The notes beneath the pieces were generated by a model, which saw nothing but the letters and a program-made list of their open reading frames with translations, had not been told where the DNA came from and ran no database searches. Positions 54,029-62,885 of a stretch of 64,000 nt of DNA are shown here, piece after piece. This DNA is from Fuerstiella sp. Lineage in GTDB: Bacteria > Planctomycetota > Planctomycetia > Planctomycetales > Planctomycetaceae. Position 1 is the first letter of the stretch, and every line of letters starts with the position of its first letter. Both the position numbers and the translations under genes were made by a program. The stretch covers positions 62,001 to 126,000 of the forward strand of contig JALHMY010000005.1 in assembly GCA_022843805.1 (NCBI GenBank), given 5' to 3'.

Positions 54029-55285
54029 GGCACCCCGTAACCAGTCTTCGGCGGTCTCGCAAATCCGTACCATTTCGTGGCGGTCAAATTCTGCGATGGG
54101 GATTGAAAGCACATGTTCTTCAAGCCAGATTGCATCCGCAGTCCACGCTTGATTGCTGTGCTGTCGTACCAGCGGATGGACGGGCCAGTGTATCGAACAA
54201 AAGATCGCTCGCTCGGCCAGAAAGGATTTTAAAGAATCGCGGTCCGACTGGTTCTTTAGAACAATATTATGAAGCAATGGCACCTCGTCATTGCGAAAAC
54301 TCACCAGCGGTTCACCTGCCGGAAAATGATTTCGCAGATACTGTTCATTTTGCTGACGCTGTAACGCACTGGTGACGAGGTCATACTGCGCCATCGCGGC
54401 CATCGACTGACTGCTCATGTCTGCGATCGGTGTTTCCCGATCCTGCATGTTTTCCGCTTCCCGTAAATCTCGCCAGTCCCGGGCATTGCGACGCAGCCAT
54501 GCGGGCAGGTTGCGGCTGGGCTCATAGACGGGGTGATATTCTCCGTAAATAAATCCTCCGTCAGCAATGCGGAAAACCTTTCGCAGACTGCCAAAGCCGA
54601 AATGCCCGGAAGCTGGTTCCGATGGAATCAGTACATGAGAATCGTCTTCCAGCAGTATAGCGCCTGCCGGCACTTCCGGCGGGAAATTCCTGTGCCCAAA
54701 GTAGTGGATGTATAACAGAACGTCACCCGGTTCGATTTCCGGGTATTCGCACTGCAGCTTCGGATTCACTGGATAAAACAGAAGCTCAATATCCGGTAAA
54801 CGTCGAACCACCGTATCAATGAGCGACCAGCAGCAAAACGTGGGCAGCCAGATTCGGCGAACATCCATTCGAGCACGGACAACGTTTTCCATCAGCCATG
54901 CAAAAGCCGCCCGGCCGGTGCAAAACCACGTCCGGTCCGATTGTCTGGGTGGCAACCTGCTGGCGATCAGCCGATTTCCCTGACTGAACCATTCCTGTTC
55001 AAATTGTAGAGGTTCCAGTCGGTTAATTAAGAGATTGCTGAATCGCGGATCTGCCCGGAGCTCAGCCAGAATACGATTTGCTTCCTGGACCAGTGTGCCG
55101 GGCTGCATTATACGGAAATCACCGGTGAGCTCGAACAGTTTCTCCTGTTCATACCAGATAACATATCGGTACTGATGTTCAAGAAAATAGGATGTTGCAG
55201 GTTCTGTCACAACGCGAAAAACCGGCTCCAGCAGGTTCTTTAGCCAGCAGTAAACGTCATGGTCAGATTGCAGCGAAAAAGTCAT
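54020..55285 (-). CDS. DegT-like PLP-dependent enzyme-fold protein
   Basis: This 421-aa protein has an N-terminal extension of about 110 residues that I do not recognise, followed by a fold like DegT/DnrJ/EryC1 aminotransferases: TGRAAFAWLMENVVRARMDV, IWLPTFCCWSLIDTVVRRLP, PGDVLLYIHYFGHRN, AILLEDDSHVLIPSE, then GHFGFGSLRKVFRIADGGFI in which the Lys would hold PLP. An aminotransferase for a surface sugar is one reading; a catalytically altered relative is another. The WbqC-like gene lies 53 bp upstream. The 3' end is remodelled by the palindromic element. Confidence 0.75.
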   Translation of the reverse strand: MTFSLQSDHDVYCWLKNLLEPVFRVVTEPATSYFLEHQYRYVIWYEQEKLFELTGDFRIMQPGTLVQEANRILAELRADPRFSNLLINRLEPLQFEQEWFSQGNRLIASRLPPRQSDRTWFCTGRAAFAWLMENVVRARMDVRRIWLPTFCCWSLIDTVVRRLPDIELLFYPVNPKLQCEYPEIEPGDVLLYIHYFGHRNFPPEVPAGAILLEDDSHVLIPSEPASGHFGFGSLRKVFRIADGGFIYGEYHPVYEPSRNLPAWLRRNARDWRDLREAENMQDRETPIADMSSQSMAAMAQYDLVTSALQRQQNEQYLRNHFPAGEPLVSFRNDEVPLLHNIVLKNQSDRDSLKSFLAERAIFCSIHWPVHPLVRQHSNQAWTADAIWLEEHVLSIPIAEFDRHEMVRICETAEDWLRGAPT

Positions 55286-55338
55286 CAGACGGCTTGTTCA
55301 GATGGCCTGGAGGGCAGGGGAGGGGACGGAGAATCGGA

Positions 55339-56064
55339 TCAGGAGGACACCAGAGAATAATTCGGCAGAAGTTTTTGTATTTGCTCGGGCGAATTCCACA
55401 TCATCACATCCAGAATGGAAAGTCCTGGAGTAAAAGTGGGTGCCTTCTGATCGTATGGCGTCAGATCGGGTTCAAGAAACAGCAGTTCAATTCCTGCTTT
55501 GCAAAAACCGGCTGCATCAAAGATCTCACGACCGCCTGGCGGATTGATGTAAGTTTTCGCATTGACGGCAATCGCTGTCTGCAATGCCCATTCACCGGGG
55601 TCCGAAATTCCGTCAGGATTCAGGTTCATTTCTGAATAGACCTGACATTGAAAAGGCAGCTGAAGATACTGGCACGTTTCTTTAAGAAGGTGAATAAGCA
55701 ACGGTGACAGCCGGGCAGAATCCGGGGCAGAGCTGACTGTTGTGTGGAACCATTCTTTGACCGAATGAAAGAACGGTGCGCGTCGGCGTTCATAGACATC
55801 AAGGTTTTGCAGCAGTTCGGTGGCCCAGTTCTGTCTCGGATCGATCTGTATGTCGCGGATTGCGGTTTCCCGAGGCGCATGAATGACTGGAACGCGAACA
55901 TATTTCCAGGAATCGGTGCCATCCGATAAAACTCGATTTCGATTCACCCATCCTCGGCGAATGTACTGAGGTGTATCAAAGACAATCCAGAGGTCGGTCG
56001 CTCTGATCAGGTTGAAGTAGCCGATATAGGGGAAGAAGTAAGGCTGCATCATTCCGAGTCGCAA
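55339..56064 (-). CDS. WbqC-like family protein
   Basis: This 241-aa protein has the WbqC signature at the N-terminus, MRLGMMQPYFFPYIGYFNLI, then DLWIVFDTPQYIRRGWVNRN. YINPPGGREIFD near residue 190 and FTPGLSILDVMMWNSPEQI at the end are also typical. WbqC-type genes occur in O-antigen and glycan clusters, often next to DegT-type genes, as here; the activity is undefined. The ribosome-binding site is weak. It begins 7 bp from the end of the DNA glycosylase gene. Confidence 0.9.
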   Translation of the reverse strand: MRLGMMQPYFFPYIGYFNLIRATDLWIVFDTPQYIRRGWVNRNRVLSDGTDSWKYVRVPVIHAPRETAIRDIQIDPRQNWATELLQNLDVYERRRAPFFHSVKEWFHTTVSSAPDSARLSPLLIHLLKETCQYLQLPFQCQVYSEMNLNPDGISDPGEWALQTAIAVNAKTYINPPGGREIFDAAGFCKAGIELLFLEPDLTPYDQKAPTFTPGLSILDVMMWNSPEQIQKLLPNYSLVSS

Positions 56065-56071
56065 TGCTTCC

Positions 56072-56752
56072 TCAGCTTTCCGATTCGGGGTTGCTGAATT
56101 CTGTGCTGGCAGAGGAAATCAACGGCAGTTCGAGCGATCGCCAGAGATACCATGACGCAACACTGCGCCAGGGAGCCCATGCTTCGGCAATCTCAAGAAG
56201 CTGGTTTCGATGGGGCTTTCCTGTCAGGCTGTATAAGCGAATGATCGCATTCCGCAGGCCCAGATCATCCGGAGCGAAGATATCGGCACGACCGAGGCTG
56301 AACATCAGGAACATCTGGGCCGTCCAGCGTCCGATGCCTTTGACCTGAACGAGTTCTGCAATGGCGCTCTCATCGTCGGCCAGTGCAATCCGTCGGAAGT
56401 TTACGGTCCCGTTGCGGGTACATTCAGTCAAATGTCGGATGTACCCGCGTTTCTGCTGCGAAATTCCGACGGCCTGCAGCTGTTCATCAGACAGGCCTTC
56501 TATGGAAGCCGCCTGAATGCGACCACCTGGCAGCAGGCCCTGCAGTCGGGCCCGAATCGTTCGGGCAGCTGCGGTGGAGATTTGCTGGGAAATAATCGAA
56601 CGGACCAGCATTTCATAGCCGCCACTGCGAGGACGCAGGGAGAACTGTCCGATTTGCTCAATAACACCGCCCAGCAGTTTGTCGCGCCGTTTCAGGCTGC
56701 GGCAGGCCGTGACTATCTGGTCAGGATCACTGAGTGGTTTCCTGTTCGCCAT
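56072..56752 (-). CDS. HhH-GPD DNA-3-methyladenine glycosylase
   Basis: This 226-aa base-excision DNA glycosylase of the AlkA/MPG-like HhH-GPD type carries LVRSIISQQISTAAARTIRA, then the helix-hairpin-helix LVQVKGIGRWTAQMFLMFSL, with GRADIFAPDDLGLRNAI containing the catalytic Asp. It lacks the 4Fe-4S cluster cysteines. It would remove alkylated purines in DNA repair. ATG 56752 is preferred over 56764. Seven bp separate its stop from the WbqC-like start, so the three minus-strand genes form an operon of mixed function. Confidence 0.9.
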   Translation of the reverse strand: MANRKPLSDPDQIVTACRSLKRRDKLLGGVIEQIGQFSLRPRSGGYEMLVRSIISQQISTAAARTIRARLQGLLPGGRIQAASIEGLSDEQLQAVGISQQKRGYIRHLTECTRNGTVNFRRIALADDESAIAELVQVKGIGRWTAQMFLMFSLGRADIFAPDDLGLRNAIIRLYSLTGKPHRNQLLEIAEAWAPWRSVASWYLWRSLELPLISSASTEFSNPESES

Positions 56753-56854
56753 AGCGTTGTGCATTCCTGCAGCAGAATTCAGGAAGAATCGGCCGGAGTT
56801 CTGGGATGATGACAGGATGGCGACTACAATCGTCGGTCCGGCACCTTCACGATT

Positions 56855-56884
56855 TCCCGGACGTCATTATCCCGGACGTCATTA
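56855..56884 (+). repeat. perfect 15-bp tandem duplication
   Basis: TCCCGGACGTCATTA occurs twice in direct succession (56855-56869 and 56870-56884) just before the thioesterase start. Each copy contains the palindrome GACGTC. Confidence 0.9.
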
Positions 56885-56893
56885 ACAAGTGTA

Positions 56894-57346
56894 ATGGACT
56901 CAATGGCTTCTTCCTACCAGACAACGCGGCGAGTGGAATTTTGCGAAACCGATATGGCCGGTATCGTACATTTTTCAAATTTCTATAGATGGATGGAACA
57001 GGCTGAACACGCCTTTTTTCGTTCGCTGGGTCTGACAATCGTCAATCACCAGCCGGATGGGACAACTTTCGGATGGCCCCGAGTTTTTGCTCAGTGCCGG
57101 TTCGAATCGCCAGCCTGCTATGAAGACCTGATTCAGGTCCTTCTGACGGTTCAGCGAATCGGAGTGAAGTCACTGACGTACGATGTGGTGTTTTCCATTG
57201 GAGACAGGATCGTGGCGCGGGGTTCCATGAAGACTGTATGCTGCGTTGTGCGGCCGGGACAGCCGCTTCAGTCAATCGAAATCCCCGACGAATACACCTC
57301 AAAGCTGCATGAATATTCAGCCAGTACTGACGTCAGAATCCAGTGA
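56894..57346 (+). CDS. 4HBT/YbgC-like acyl-CoA thioesterase
   Basis: This 150-aa hot-dog fold thioesterase has RRVEFCETDMAGIVHFSNFY followed by RWMEQAEHAFFRSLG, the classic YbgC/4-hydroxybenzoyl-CoA thioesterase block with the catalytic Asp. It probably hydrolyses acyl-CoA. ATG 56894 is used; ATG 56903 is equally possible. The LolD-like ABC ATPase gene follows after 24 bp on the same strand. A 15-bp tandem duplication sits directly upstream. Confidence 0.88.
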   Translation: MDSMASSYQTTRRVEFCETDMAGIVHFSNFYRWMEQAEHAFFRSLGLTIVNHQPDGTTFGWPRVFAQCRFESPACYEDLIQVLLTVQRIGVKSLTYDVVFSIGDRIVARGSMKTVCCVVRPGQPLQSIEIPDEYTSKLHEYSASTDVRIQ

Positions 57347-57370
57347 AGATTTTGTTGGAAAGTTGATTCA

Positions 57371-58075
57371 ATGCCTATTGTTCTGCAGATGCATGGGGTT
57401 TCCCGCACGTTTCAGTCGGGAGGGGAGCCGATTAATATCCTGAAGAACGTCAGCCTGCGAGTTTCTTCCGGCGATGCGCTGGCAATCCGGGGACCTTCCG
57501 GATGTGGCAAGACAACGCTTCTTCACATCGCCGGAACACTCGATAAGCCGACATCCGGAATTGTCGAAATCCTGGGCGAGAACCCCTGGACGCTGACTTC
57601 GGACCGACTCGCTTCCTTTCGAAACCAGTATATCGGCTTCATTTTTCAGGAACATCAGTTACTGCCACAGTGCAGCGTGCTTGAAAATGTACTCCTGCCA
57701 ACGCTCGCCGGCTTTACCACAGAAGAACATCCTCGCCAGCGAGCCATGGAACTGCTGACCCGAGTTGGTCTGCAGCATCGGCTCAGTCATCGCCCATCCC
57801 GGCTTTCCGGAGGTGAACGTCAGCGTGTGGCCGTGTGTCGGGCTCTGATCAATCGGCCGTCATTGCTGCTGGCCGATGAGCCTACCGGAAATCTGGATCC
57901 CACAACCGCTGCAGCGATCGGTCAGCTGCTGCTGGAAGTTGCCGCCGAACAGCAGACGGCTCTGCTGTGCGTGACCCACAGCGATGAACTGGCAGGTAAA
58001 TTTCCCGGAACAGTGACATTAGACAACGGCAACATGACGTTCTCGTCAGCGGCCGCTGTCCAGCCAGCCACATAG
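57371..58075 (+). CDS. ABC transporter ATP-binding protein, LolD/MacB-like
   Basis: This 234-aa ATPase has Walker A GPSGCGKTT near residue 41, Q-loop FQEHQLLPQCSVLENVLLP, signature LSGGERQRVAVCRAL, Walker B LLLADEPTGNLDP and H-loop VTHSDE. The sequence around the signature matches the LolD/MacB group that works with a permease of the LolC/E type to move lipoproteins. No permease is encoded next to it, so its partner must lie elsewhere. It follows the thioesterase by 24 bp and is convergent with the sigma factor gene. Confidence 0.9.
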   Translation: MPIVLQMHGVSRTFQSGGEPINILKNVSLRVSSGDALAIRGPSGCGKTTLLHIAGTLDKPTSGIVEILGENPWTLTSDRLASFRNQYIGFIFQEHQLLPQCSVLENVLLPTLAGFTTEEHPRQRAMELLTRVGLQHRLSHRPSRLSGGERQRVAVCRALINRPSLLLADEPTGNLDPTTAAAIGQLLLEVAAEQQTALLCVTHSDELAGKFPGTVTLDNGNMTFSSAAAVQPAT

Positions 58076-58076
58076 T

Positions 58077-58095
58077 AACCCGTTAAAGGCGGGTT
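58077..58095. terminator. weak hairpin in convergent gap
   Basis: AACCCG (58077-58082) pairs with CGGGTT (58090-58095) around a 7-nt loop, followed by TTCGTC on the plus strand. It lies in the gap between the ends of the ABC ATPase and sigma factor genes. The stem is short and the T run weak, so this is tentative. Confidence 0.3.
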
Positions 58096-58098
58096 TCG

Positions 58099-58857
58099 TC
58101 AGGGGTTCTTCGTCTGCAGGAACCGAAACAGCTGGCGAATTTCGTCGTCAATTTCGTCCGCAGATGATGTCGTCTGGGCAATCTCTTCCCGCAGAATCTG
58201 TCGGTAACGTTTTCGCAGACGGTGCAGAGCAACTCGCACGGCTTCATCTGTCATTCCCATTTGTGCGGCGATCTCAGTCAGGGATTCTGTACCCGGTTGT
58301 TTTGACAGGTGAACTGAAAGCCTTTCAAAGACCGCTCCTCGTTCTGCCGACTCGTATTCCTTTCGCAGCCGATTCAGTACCTGATCAAGCAGGGCGATGG
58401 CCCATTGTCGCTCAAACAGAGCTTCTGCCGTGGGGACTTTGCCGAGTTCTTTGGCAAGGCGGTTTTCAACGTCTGCATAGTCGAGTGACTCCGGCAGCGC
58501 TGAGCCACCTCGCTTAAGGGCTGTCCGGCGATCTCTTTCATTGCTGGCAAAGTGCTGAGCCGCAGCAAGCAGATAGGAGCGAAAACGACCACGCTCCGGA
58601 CTAACGTCGGAAAATGCTTCTTTTGACAACAGGCTGGCAAACAATCCCTGAGTCAGATCCTGCGCTTCATGCAGGTCTCGCGTCTGACGCCTCATAAAGG
58701 CGTACACGGGAAGCCAGTAGGCCCGGCAAAGTTCCTCAAGGGCCGCTCGTGCAGATGTGTCACTGATTCGTCGAGCCTGCAGGATCAGGCTCCATCGCGT
58801 TGTTGCAAAGTTTCGCGGGGGCCGAGCTGCGGGAGTCGTGGAAGAAGATGCGGTCAT
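58099..58857 (-). CDS. planctomycete ECF-type RNA polymerase sigma factor
   Basis: This 252-aa sigma-70 family protein begins with the planctomycete-typical FATTRWSLILQARRISD. Region 2 includes LEELCRAYWLPVYAFMRRQT with AQDLTQGLFASLLSKEAF, and region 4 lies at about 185-220 (LTEIAAQMGMTDEAVRVALH, then RLRKRYRQILREEI). No anti-sigma factor gene is nearby. The neighbouring divergent gene (59023) encodes a transmembrane Ser/Thr kinase; genes of this pair often share control. The role is probably phosphorylation-linked regulation, which is an inference. Confidence 0.9.
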   Translation of the reverse strand: MTASSSTTPAARPPRNFATTRWSLILQARRISDTSARAALEELCRAYWLPVYAFMRRQTRDLHEAQDLTQGLFASLLSKEAFSDVSPERGRFRSYLLAAAQHFASNERDRRTALKRGGSALPESLDYADVENRLAKELGKVPTAEALFERQWAIALLDQVLNRLRKEYESAERGAVFERLSVHLSKQPGTESLTEIAAQMGMTDEAVRVALHRLRKRYRQILREEIAQTTSSADEIDDEIRQLFRFLQTKNP

Positions 58858-59022
58858 ATCCGGCTTTCAATCAAATTTCCGGATTTTCCCGGTAACGTTC
58901 GCCGTGAGCTGCTTCTCCTGATAATAGACCTGTCTTCACGAGACCGCAACGGCAGAAGCGTTTCAGCCGCATGGACCGTGCAAAGTCAGGCTGGCCGACC
59001 TGAAAAACTTCGGGAGTACCTC

Positions 59023-61752
59023 ATGACCACGAACACCTGTCCCACCTGCAGCGGCGAGCTGCTGACCAGCAATGGCCAGATCTTTTGTCCTGCATGTCTT
59101 TTGCAGCAGGGAATGAGAAGCTCCACATATGGCGCCGGGGCACGCATTGCATGGAAGCCACCGGAAACTGAACAGCTGGCTGCGGCGTTTCCACACCTGG
59201 ATATTCAGGAACTGCTTGGCGCTGGCGGCATGGGGGCCGTCTTTCGAGTCCGACAGAAGGAACTGGATCGCATCGCCGCTCTGAAAGTCCTGCCCGGAGA
59301 AATGGCAACAACTCCCGGGTTTGCCGAACGATTCCTTCGCGAAGCCCGGCTGCTTGCGTCACTCAGTCATCCGCACATCGTAACAGTTTACGAATTCGGA
59401 CAACGTGAAGGCATCTTTTTTCTGCTGATGGAATTTGTCGACGGAGTCACTCTCCGGCAGGCATTGCGAGCCGAACCGATCAAAAAACTGGGTTCAAAGG
59501 AAACGCTCGCCATCGTCGGTCAGCTGTGTGATGCCCTGCAGTTCGCACATGACGAAGGTGTTGTGCACCGCGACATCAAGCCCGAGAATATCCTCATCGA
59601 CAAACGCGGACGAGTGAAGATCGCCGACTTTGGCCTCGCCCGACTGCTCGGACAGTCCCCCACGATGCCCACACTCACCGGCACTCATCAGCTGATGGGA
59701 ACGCCCGCCTACATGGCGCCCGAACAAATCGAAGGCCTGCCAGGTATCGACCATCGGGCCGATATCTATTCCATGGGCGTGGTATTCTACGAGCTGCTGA
59801 CCGGCGAGCTGCCGCTTGGTCGCTTTTCACCACCGTCAGAACGTGCCGAAACCGACGTGCGACTGGACGAAGTTGTGCTGAGAACTCTGGCGAAGGAGCC
59901 GAATCGCCGATACCAGCAGGCGAGTGAAGTGAAAGTGGATGTCGATGCACTGCGAATGCCAGCCGTGGCAGCCCATTCATCGCAAAAGGCCGGAAGACGT
60001 CGCTGGATCGGACGAGGTGTTGTCGGTTTCATCGCCGGAGTTCTTGCAACACCGGTGATTGCCGGTCTGATGTATCTGTTTCTTGAAGCCCGAGTTCAAA
60101 ATCAGCAGCAGCAGGTCGCGCTGGCCAAATACCATACGGCACAGCTCAATGAGCGGCGAGCCGCGGAAACGGCGAGGGAACTTGCTCAGCGCCAGCAGGC
60201 CACCGCGGACGCTGCCGTTGCATTATCGCAGAATTCTTCGGAGGGTGCGGCGGCTTACAGTCCTGGTATGCAGGGCATGGCATCAGCCGGAGGGGAAATG
60301 GGCATGGGAGGCATGGGAGGAGAGATGGCGACTGGCGCGGCAGCGATGGATCAGACGATCGTTTATAGTGAATCCGGGCCGATTCTGAGCGAATCGTATT
60401 TCCAGTTTTCTCTCAGCAGCGAACAGCGTGCAGCCGTCAACAGGATTCTGAAAGAAATCCACGAACGCTATCTTCGGGAAGAAGCTTTGCATTCGCTGGT
60501 GTCCGTTGAAGCAGGCGGAACGCTGACGACGGAAATCAGGCCGTTTCCGGAACAGTTGCGGCAGATAGAGAACGCGCTCTGGACTCAGCTTGATGATATT
60601 GTGTCCGTTGAAACACAGCGTGAGTTCCGGGATCACCTGAATCTGTTTGGTACCGGTCTTTACTCAGAGCCTGCCATGATGGGGGCCGGGATGATGGCGG
60701 GTGGGATGATGATGGGCGCCGGGATGAGCTCGGGCATGGGCGGCCCGGGCATGGCAGGTTTTCCTCCGGCAAGTATCCATCGTGGACAGCCAGGCCTTCT
60801 GGGATGGGACCAGTCTCTTTTGCCGCTCAGCATTCGAATTGCCCGGACAGGTCGCTGGTTCGACTGGAGGATCAGCAGTGCTCAACAGGACTTTGGTAAT
60901 ATCAAAGCACCGTCGTTGTCACCAGCGATTCACCGCTTTTACCGTGACGCTGGCCCATGGATGGCGGTTGCCAATGCCCGGTCGGCATATGCTTCAAAAG
61001 ACTGGATCGGCCTGAGTGACTCATTTAGCTCGGCCGGACAGTTGCGAGAGTTACTCAGGGCGTTCGCATTTGGCGCAGCGATGGAATTGCGATGGAGTAA
61101 GCTGGGGGACGACCAGGCGAAGGAACTGCTTACACGTTATAGTCGAAAACACTCTGAGGAGATTGCTCGTTCTCCGCAGCTCCTCGACTTATTTGGTGCA
61201 TCACGCGGTGAATTCAGTGTTGTCGGAAAACTGTTGCCGGGAAAACAGTTATATGGGGAACCTGCAGCTGGAACGCAGGTGGCAAACAAACCTGAGGACG
61301 GATTAGAAGGACTGATCCTTCAGCTTCGGGATGCCGACGCTTCGAACGCCGACGCAGTGATTGACAGCGCCGCGGAAACCATGCCTGACGAATATCCGCG
61401 GCATCTGTTCGCGATTTGGGCATTAAACACGGGGCTGTTCGGCGATGACGAGCTGGAGTTTGAACTGATTAGCGGTGAAGTTTCGTCATACAGTGGATCG
61501 GGCGACATGGCTTCGGCGACGATTACGAACGCGGCAGGACAATCGGAGACGATCCGCTTCATCTTTGCAGACGGTCAATGGAAAATCCATGCCGTGGGTT
61601 CTGCGGAACGTCTGCTCAGGTTGCTGCAGCAGTCCACGGTCTCAGAACAGCCTGCAGTGCCGGATGCACCGGTAGAAAAAGCTGTAGAAGAAGCTGCACC
61701 GCCTGAAGTTAGCCCGAGTACTCCGGAAGTGCCGAACTCTGGATCGACATAA
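59023..61752 (+). CDS. transmembrane Ser/Thr protein kinase with N-terminal zinc ribbon and Met/Gly-rich region
   Basis: This 909-aa protein has a zinc ribbon (C6, C9, C22, C25), an active kinase domain (about 57-310) with GAGGMGAVF, K88 in ALKVL, HRDIKPEN (182-189), DFG (202-204) and APE (232-234), and a membrane helix (GVVGFIAGVLATPVIAGLMY). After it come a Gln/Ala-rich helix and Met/Gly-rich low-complexity stretches (GMQGMASAGGEMGMGGMGGE and MMAGGMMMGAGMSSGMGG), and a C-terminal region of unknown fold. GGGAG lies 8 bp before ATG 59023; the frame opening at 58669 overlaps the divergent sigma factor and is not used. It is divergent from the sigma factor. Confidence 0.92.
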   Translation: MTTNTCPTCSGELLTSNGQIFCPACLLQQGMRSSTYGAGARIAWKPPETEQLAAAFPHLDIQELLGAGGMGAVFRVRQKELDRIAALKVLPGEMATTPGFAERFLREARLLASLSHPHIVTVYEFGQREGIFFLLMEFVDGVTLRQALRAEPIKKLGSKETLAIVGQLCDALQFAHDEGVVHRDIKPENILIDKRGRVKIADFGLARLLGQSPTMPTLTGTHQLMGTPAYMAPEQIEGLPGIDHRADIYSMGVVFYELLTGELPLGRFSPPSERAETDVRLDEVVLRTLAKEPNRRYQQASEVKVDVDALRMPAVAAHSSQKAGRRRWIGRGVVGFIAGVLATPVIAGLMYLFLEARVQNQQQQVALAKYHTAQLNERRAAETARELAQRQQATADAAVALSQNSSEGAAAYSPGMQGMASAGGEMGMGGMGGEMATGAAAMDQTIVYSESGPILSESYFQFSLSSEQRAAVNRILKEIHERYLREEALHSLVSVEAGGTLTTEIRPFPEQLRQIENALWTQLDDIVSVETQREFRDHLNLFGTGLYSEPAMMGAGMMAGGMMMGAGMSSGMGGPGMAGFPPASIHRGQPGLLGWDQSLLPLSIRIARTGRWFDWRISSAQQDFGNIKAPSLSPAIHRFYRDAGPWMAVANARSAYASKDWIGLSDSFSSAGQLRELLRAFAFGAAMELRWSKLGDDQAKELLTRYSRKHSEEIARSPQLLDLFGASRGEFSVVGKLLPGKQLYGEPAAGTQVANKPEDGLEGLILQLRDADASNADAVIDSAAETMPDEYPRHLFAIWALNTGLFGDDELEFELISGEVSSYSGSGDMASATITNAAGQSETIRFIFADGQWKIHAVGSAERLLRLLQQSTVSEQPAVPDAPVEKAVEEAAPPEVSPSTPEVPNSGST

Positions 61753-61805
61753 TCGCCTCGTGTTCTTGTTCAGGGGCGTTCCTGTTCAGGCTCTGCAGTC
61801 TCCGA

Positions 61806-62480
61806 CTACCGTTTCAGGCCTTCCGGAAGCTCCTGTAATCGCTCAATCGATAAAATCTCGTGATGGAACCATGGTTCACCCGACTTTCTTCGAAACATGG
61901 TGCACGTCGATGGATATCTCGTTCCATCGTAATCCCGCCAGTTGCTGAATCGATAGATGTCGTTTCGCCAGTCGGCCCGGACGAGTTCATAAGTGGTCAT
62001 GTCGAAATACAAATCGATGGCAGGATCGACGCTGCCTGAGATTCTCAAAACGGACAGCTGTTTGCCTTCTTCAGTGGCCTCTGGCAGAAGCTCAAGTTTG
62101 GACTTTGGATCTTTTAAAGCACCGAGCGTCCATGCCCAGGCAACAACTTTTGCAGGCTCTTCTCCTCGTTCCTTTGTTCCGATCCACCAGGACCTGGGAG
62201 GTTCAACCACGGACACACGTGCTGTGCCTGGGGTTGCACGTTCCTTACCGGAGTTGAATCGTTCTTCCATCCGGAAAAGCGTCAGCAGTTTGTCTTCGCC
62301 ACCTGCTGCAGCAATGGCTTTGCTGACGAGCTCGCTGGCGGGAATCGCTTTTTCGTCGTCGGCCATTCCGATGGAGATCATCCACTGGGAGGCCACCAGA
62401 AAGGCGCAGCAGCAGAGAAAGGAACTCCGCGCGATGCAGACATCAGAGCGGGAAAAAGAGACACTTAAGAATGATTTCAT
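61806..62480 (-). CDS. exported protein, outer-membrane lipoprotein-sorting-like
   Basis: This 224-aa protein has a hydrophobic signal (IARSSFLCCCAFLVASQWMI). The mature part (about 55-224) has features of a LolA/LppX-like half-barrel: VSKAIAAAGGEDKLLTLFRM, YFDMTTYELVRADWRNDIYR and WRDYDGTRYPSTCTMFRR. Similarity is loose, so the role is not assigned. ATG 62480 is preferred over TTG 62498. It is convergent with the kinase gene, 53 bp away. Confidence 0.7.
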   Translation of the reverse strand: MKSFLSVSFSRSDVCIARSSFLCCCAFLVASQWMISIGMADDEKAIPASELVSKAIAAAGGEDKLLTLFRMEERFNSGKERATPGTARVSVVEPPRSWWIGTKERGEEPAKVVAWAWTLGALKDPKSKLELLPEATEEGKQLSVLRISGSVDPAIDLYFDMTTYELVRADWRNDIYRFSNWRDYDGTRYPSTCTMFRRKSGEPWFHHEILSIERLQELPEGLKR

Positions 62481-62885
62481 CAGGCCATGTATCCTCAAAG
62501 AAGGACCGCTCGCGTACCAGTGCTGACCGCGAACCGGTGCCTTACACCTGCTTACCCGGTTTTATCGCTGCGTCTGACTCCGGTGTATCGCTCAGTGAAG
62601 ACCTTTGTCAATTTCCGCGAGTGTTTCCGAAGAATTTTACTTGTATTCGGCCGTCTCGTGCAAATGGGTTGACGATGGACCCAGAGTTGCAGGTCGTCAT
62701 TAAAGACTCCTGCACATGAAATGACTTGCGATTGACAGCGCAACTCGTTCGATTTCGTATATACCATTGGCGGGCAGCTGCTCAGTCATTGACTGGAGAT
62801 CTTTGAGGAGATCTGATTGATCAGGCGATCGGCGAGGGGTAAAGTATGGCTGGGTAATGGAGGGTATTCAGATAGGGGAGCAGTC
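62481..62885. other. divergent intergenic region
   Basis: This 405-bp region lies between the exported protein and the Uma2 gene. TTGACA at 62732-62737 has no -10 at the right distance (TATATA at 62758 gives a 20-bp spacer). Short plus-strand frames have no similarity. Nothing else was recognised. Confidence 0.4.

Noticed and set aside
57371-58075. FtsE identity for the ABC ATPase
   Set aside because: No FtsX-like gene follows and the signature region is of the LolD/MacB group.
58669-59022. Longer start for the Ser/Thr kinase
   Set aside because: The upstream part overlaps the divergent sigma factor gene and encodes no recognisable domain; GGGAG precedes ATG 59023.
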